In this document: positions 5,127-7,409 of the stretch, piece by piece | Layout: each line of letters opens with the position of its first letter | Position numbering within the stretch: the stretch's first letter is position 1 | Source: Alphaproteobacteria bacterium | Lineage (GTDB): Bacteria; Pseudomonadota; Alphaproteobacteria; Rhodospirillales; Magnetospirillaceae | NCBI GenBank assembly: GCA_015232485.1 | Contig: JADFZP010000155.1 | Location: forward strand, 1 to 7,409 | DNA length: 7,409 bases | Direction: 5' to 3' | Made by a program: the position numbers and the translations under genes | The notes under the pieces: generated by a model | Database searches by the model: none | What the model saw: the letters and a program-made list of their open reading frames with translations, nothing else | What the model was told of the DNA's origin: nothing

Positions 5127-5843
5127 TCACCTCGACCGCCCCACCGCATCCACCGCGTAGACGTCGCGCGGATCGCAAGACGGTGGACGGCCGCGCGCCG
5201 CGCCCAGCCGCGCCGCGTCGAGCGCCAACACGCCATCGGGGGCGTCGAGGGTGATGCGGATCTCGGAAAGCAGGCGGCGCCCCTCGACCTTGCTTGCCAC
5301 CAAGCGCACGGCGCGGCGGAAGCCGTCGCCCAGATCGGCGGCCAGGGCTTCGCACAATTCGGCCGAGGATGCCGCCGCGCCGGCACGGGCGGCGAGCAGG
5401 CGGGCTAAGGCGCCCTCGGCCAGCCGGCCCAGCAGGGCGAGCGAATCGCGGTAGTAGGATTCAGCCGATTCGTGCGAGCAGACGCCGTGTTTCCACCACT
5501 CGCGACGATCAAGGCACGAGCGGCCGCCCGGCATCGCCGCATCAAGCTCGCGGCGCAGGGAAGGGGGCAGCGGCACCGCGTCGAGACGACACATCGGCCG
5601 CTCGTTCAACGCCTTGCGGGTCGCCTCGGGGGCGCGGCACCAAGCGTCGGCGCCGTCGAACCATAACCCGTGCAGGACCAGCGCGGCGGGTTCCGCGCCG
5701 CGGCACTCCGGCCGGTCGGGCGCCGTCTCGCAAAAGGCGGGCTGCCACGACAAGGCGAGAACGTAGCGGCCGGGCTCGGCGGCCTGGGCGGTCGAAGCGA
5801 GCAGGGCGATCGACAGAAAGGGCAAAGCGCGGCGCGCGTTCAT
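5127..5843 (-). CDS. Secreted RNase T2 family endoribonuclease
   Basis: This 238-residue protein has a signal peptide (residues 1-21, MNARRALPFLSIALLASTAQA) and is probably periplasmic. RNase T2 enzymes such as Escherichia coli RNase I cut RNA with little base specificity through a 2',3'-cyclic phosphate intermediate. The first active-site block is LHGLW with His58; the second is EWWKHGVC with Glu115, Lys118 and His119. The mature start ALSWQPAFC is typical of bacterial members. The histidine that often precedes the Glu in the second block is Arg114 here, which may alter substrate contacts without removing the catalytic pair. Eight cysteines (38, 47, 69, 85, 110, 122, 164, 223) would allow four disulfides, consistent with export. 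The ATG at 5843 has no Shine-Dalgarno sequence, but a promoter-like element lies directly upstream. It probably scavenges RNA and is followed by the MBL-fold gene. Confidence 0.92.
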   Translation of the reverse strand: MNARRALPFLSIALLASTAQAAEPGRYVLALSWQPAFCETAPDRPECRGAEPAALVLHGLWFDGADAWCRAPEATRKALNERPMCRLDAVPLPPSLRRELDAAMPGGRSCLDRREWWKHGVCSHESAESYYRDSLALLGRLAEGALARLLAARAGAAASSAELCEALAADLGDGFRRAVRLVASKVEGRRLLSEIRITLDAPDGVLALDAARLGAARGRPPSCDPRDVYAVDAVGRSR

Positions 5844-5852
5844 GGCGCCGAT

Positions 5853-5882
5853 ATTTTGAGGCAAAAGGGCCTTGCATCTCAA
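5853..5882 (-). promoter_or_regulatory. Candidate promoter for the RNase T2 gene
   Basis: On the minus strand TTGAGA (5882-5877, 5 of 6 to the -35 consensus) is followed after 18 bases by CAAAAT (5858-5853, 4 of 6 to the -10 consensus). Transcription would start near 5846, about three bases before the ATG at 5843. This agrees with the lack of a Shine-Dalgarno sequence and again suggests a nearly leaderless message. This is pattern matching only. Confidence 0.4.
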
Positions 5883-5901
5883 GCATTCCCACCGCCAAGG
5901 C

Positions 5902-5929
5902 TTGATCCGGCCGCAGGAGGTGCTAGGCT
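5902..5929 (+). promoter_or_regulatory. Candidate promoter or start region of the 464-residue unknown gene
   Basis: TTGATC (5902-5907) is followed after 16 bases by TAGGCT (5924-5929), preceded by TG as an extended -10 (TGC). Transcription would start near 5936, giving a leader of about 20 bases before the ATG at 5956. The same stretch can be read differently: AGGAGG (5915-5920) lies eight bases before an in-frame TTG at 5929, which would add nine residues. Only one reading can be right. Confidence 0.4.
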
Positions 5930-5955
5930 TGTCGCCAAGGCGTCGAAAAGTCGCC

Positions 5956-7350
5956 ATGGTGCCCTCGCTGGAGGAGGGCTGGATCGAAAGTGGAGCGATG
6001 GCGGGAGGAGCTTTGTCTCCGGCGCAGGCGCGGCTTTATGCCGAGTGCTGCCAACTGGTCGACCGCGCGCGGGACGTTTCCGCGCTGGCCCAAGTCACCG
6101 GCACGATGCTGGGTGACCTTCTGCGGCGCGTCGACGATCACGCCTATCGCGACAAGATGCAGGGCAAGGTCCGCGAGTTCTTCCAACTCCAGGCCCGCAA
6201 TGGCATGGCCAGCGAGGCCGTGGCGGCGTCGCTCAAGCATTTCGTGAAGCAGGTCGTCCTGCTGGTCATCACCAATCATCCGCACGTCGCGCCGCCGCTG
6301 CCCGAAGCGGACGCCTCGGGGACGGAAGAGGACACCCTGGCGGCCAGCCGCGAGGCGACCGAGATCCCCGAGATCGAGCAGCCGCTGGGTCCCACGGCGA
6401 TCAAGGGGGTGCCGCCACCCGAGGCCAAGATCTGCGACTCGTTCTCCGAACTGCTGATCGAGGCGATCTGCTGGCGGATCGACACGGTCGCCACCTTCTT
6501 CCACCGCGCCAATCCCGATCTGATCCGCGAGATGCGACGGCCCTTCCTGCTGTCGCCGGATTTCCCGGCGCGGTTCAAGGAGGTGGTGCGGCGCTTCATC
6601 ATTCCATTGATGACATCCAGCCGCTCGATGCAGGTTCTTGAGGGCGGGCGAGACTGGCGCGCCGTGGACACCGCCGCGTTCTGGGAGATACTCGAAGAAG
6701 AGGGCAAGCTCGACCGCCTGAACAAATTGTGGGACGCCGCCTGGGAAAACTACAAGCTGGTCCGCGAATGGCGCCGCGATCCCAAGACCCAAATGCGCCG
6801 CGAGGTGTGGGTGCGCAAACCCGAACTGGTCGACATGCGCGAGGTGCTGGCCAGCCCGGACTATGACATCCCCTCGGTCAAGAACGAGCAGATCGAACTG
6901 TTCCGCGCCCTGCTCACCGATTTCGACCGCGTCGACATGGAGAACGCCTGGACCAAGCTGCGCCAGACCTACGAGCAGGAGATGGACCAGCGGATCTACC
7001 AGGAAAAGGCGCGCGACGGGGCGTTGCGCGACTCGCTGCTCAAGTGCTTCGACGACTTTCCCGACCGCCTGAGCGAATTCCTGGCGCTGCTTTGCTATTT
7101 CACGCTGCCCAAGCTGTCGATCAGCTTCCTGATGAAGTTCACCCACAACAAGGGCACCAACGACGACGAGCGGAACCGCAAGATTCCCTATCTGATGCGC
7201 TTTCTCGCCCAAGACGGCGTCGCCGCCGTCAAATCGATCGAGGACGGCGAGGAGGACAAGCGCCAGCGCGCCATCGCCGACTATCGCGCCCGCCTGCGCG
7301 AGGCCGGCAACGCCAAGGTGCCGACAGGCGCGATGGGTTGGAAGAAGTAA
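5956..7350 (+). CDS. Uncharacterised 464-residue two-part cytosolic protein
   Basis: I do not recognise this family. No signal peptide or clear membrane segment is seen, so it is probably cytosolic. Residues about 15-112 form a helix-rich N-terminal part with VREFFQLQARNG and a hydrophobic stretch (FVKQVVLLVITNHPHV). Residues about 113-155 are an acidic, Pro-rich linker. From about 156 to the end comes a larger charged, helix-rich part with many Trp, Arg and Glu residues, a hydrophobic patch at about 372-396 (FLALLCYFTLPKLSISFLMKF) and a basic/acidic tail. No nucleotide-binding or catalytic motif is obvious. Third-position G/C bias is strong in this frame from the ATG at 5956 onward and weak just before it, so I chose 5956. 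TTG at 5929, with a good AGGAGG upstream, and ATG at 5998, with a too-close GGAG, are alternatives. A long antisense frame is its shadow. It diverges from the RNase T2 gene. Confidence 0.85.
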   Translation: MVPSLEEGWIESGAMAGGALSPAQARLYAECCQLVDRARDVSALAQVTGTMLGDLLRRVDDHAYRDKMQGKVREFFQLQARNGMASEAVAASLKHFVKQVVLLVITNHPHVAPPLPEADASGTEEDTLAASREATEIPEIEQPLGPTAIKGVPPPEAKICDSFSELLIEAICWRIDTVATFFHRANPDLIREMRRPFLLSPDFPARFKEVVRRFIIPLMTSSRSMQVLEGGRDWRAVDTAAFWEILEEEGKLDRLNKLWDAAWENYKLVREWRRDPKTQMRREVWVRKPELVDMREVLASPDYDIPSVKNEQIELFRALLTDFDRVDMENAWTKLRQTYEQEMDQRIYQEKARDGALRDSLLKCFDDFPDRLSEFLALLCYFTLPKLSISFLMKFTHNKGTNDDERNRKIPYLMRFLAQDGVAAVKSIEDGEEDKRQRAIADYRARLREAGNAKVPTGAMGWKK

Positions 7351-7409
7351 CCGGCGAGCCATTCGCTTGACTCGCCTCACTGGCCCCTTCGCGGCGTTGA
7401 ACCTTTTGC
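7351..7409. other. Downstream non-coding end of the window
   Basis: After the TAA stop of the unknown gene there is a weak inverted repeat, GGCGAG (7353-7358) against CTCGCC (7371-7376), with a 12-base loop and no T-run. I see no convincing terminator, promoter or gene in these 59 bases. Confidence 0.3.

Noticed and set aside
5084..5386. N-terminal extension of the MBL-fold frame
   Set aside because: It overlaps the RNase T2 coding region in another frame and lacks homology; the start at 5083 has an AAGGA site and a normal family N-terminus.
5923..7380. Long minus-strand open frame antisense to the 464-residue gene
   Set aside because: Its translation is Leu/Val/Gly/Gln/His/Arg-rich without domain structure, as expected of an antisense shadow in GC-rich DNA. 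The plus frame has balanced composition and the right third-position bias.

Overview
This 7.4 kb window is very GC-rich and gene-dense, with strong G/C preference at third codon positions. The gene content (RimO, a YkuD transpeptidase with an Lpp-like lipoprotein, phosphoglycerate mutase, RNase T2) indicates a Gram-negative proteobacterium. Composition and gene style suggest an alphaproteobacterium, possibly of the Rhodospirillales, but that is an inference and not a database match. Nothing marks the window as a mobile island. I see no RNA gene, CRISPR array, insertion sequence or origin, and no gene-free stretch longer than about 140 bases.

Left block, minus strand, read right to left: gpmA (glycolytic phosphoglycerate mutase), a 96-residue Lpp/OprI-like alanine-zipper lipoprotein, a periplasmic L,D-transpeptidase, rimO (ribosomal protein S12 methylthiotransferase) and a small VanZ-like membrane protein. 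The lipoprotein and the transpeptidase overlap by four bases (GTGA). The lipoprotein ends in Arg-Lys, the kind of C-terminus that YkuD enzymes attach to peptidoglycan in enterobacteria. The pair therefore looks like a self-contained module tethering the outer membrane to the cell wall.

Middle: a 119-base divergent gap holds a strong nested inverted repeat. It is followed on the plus strand by a DUF1059 small protein and, overlapping it by ATGA, a 79-residue secreted Arg/Pro-rich protein that is easily missed. The 3' end of that small gene runs 56 bases into the 3' end of a convergent gene.

Right block: on the minus strand, a periplasmic RNase T2 is followed 43 bases downstream by an MBL-fold hydrolase. 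Divergently, on the plus strand, lies a 464-residue protein that I do not recognise, apparently cytosolic and in two parts. Promoter-like elements sit very close to the start codons of the VanZ-like and RNase T2 genes, suggesting nearly leaderless transcripts. No defence or secretion system is visible. The most notable items are the lipoprotein/transpeptidase module, the hidden secreted ORF, the inverted repeat and the unknown large protein.
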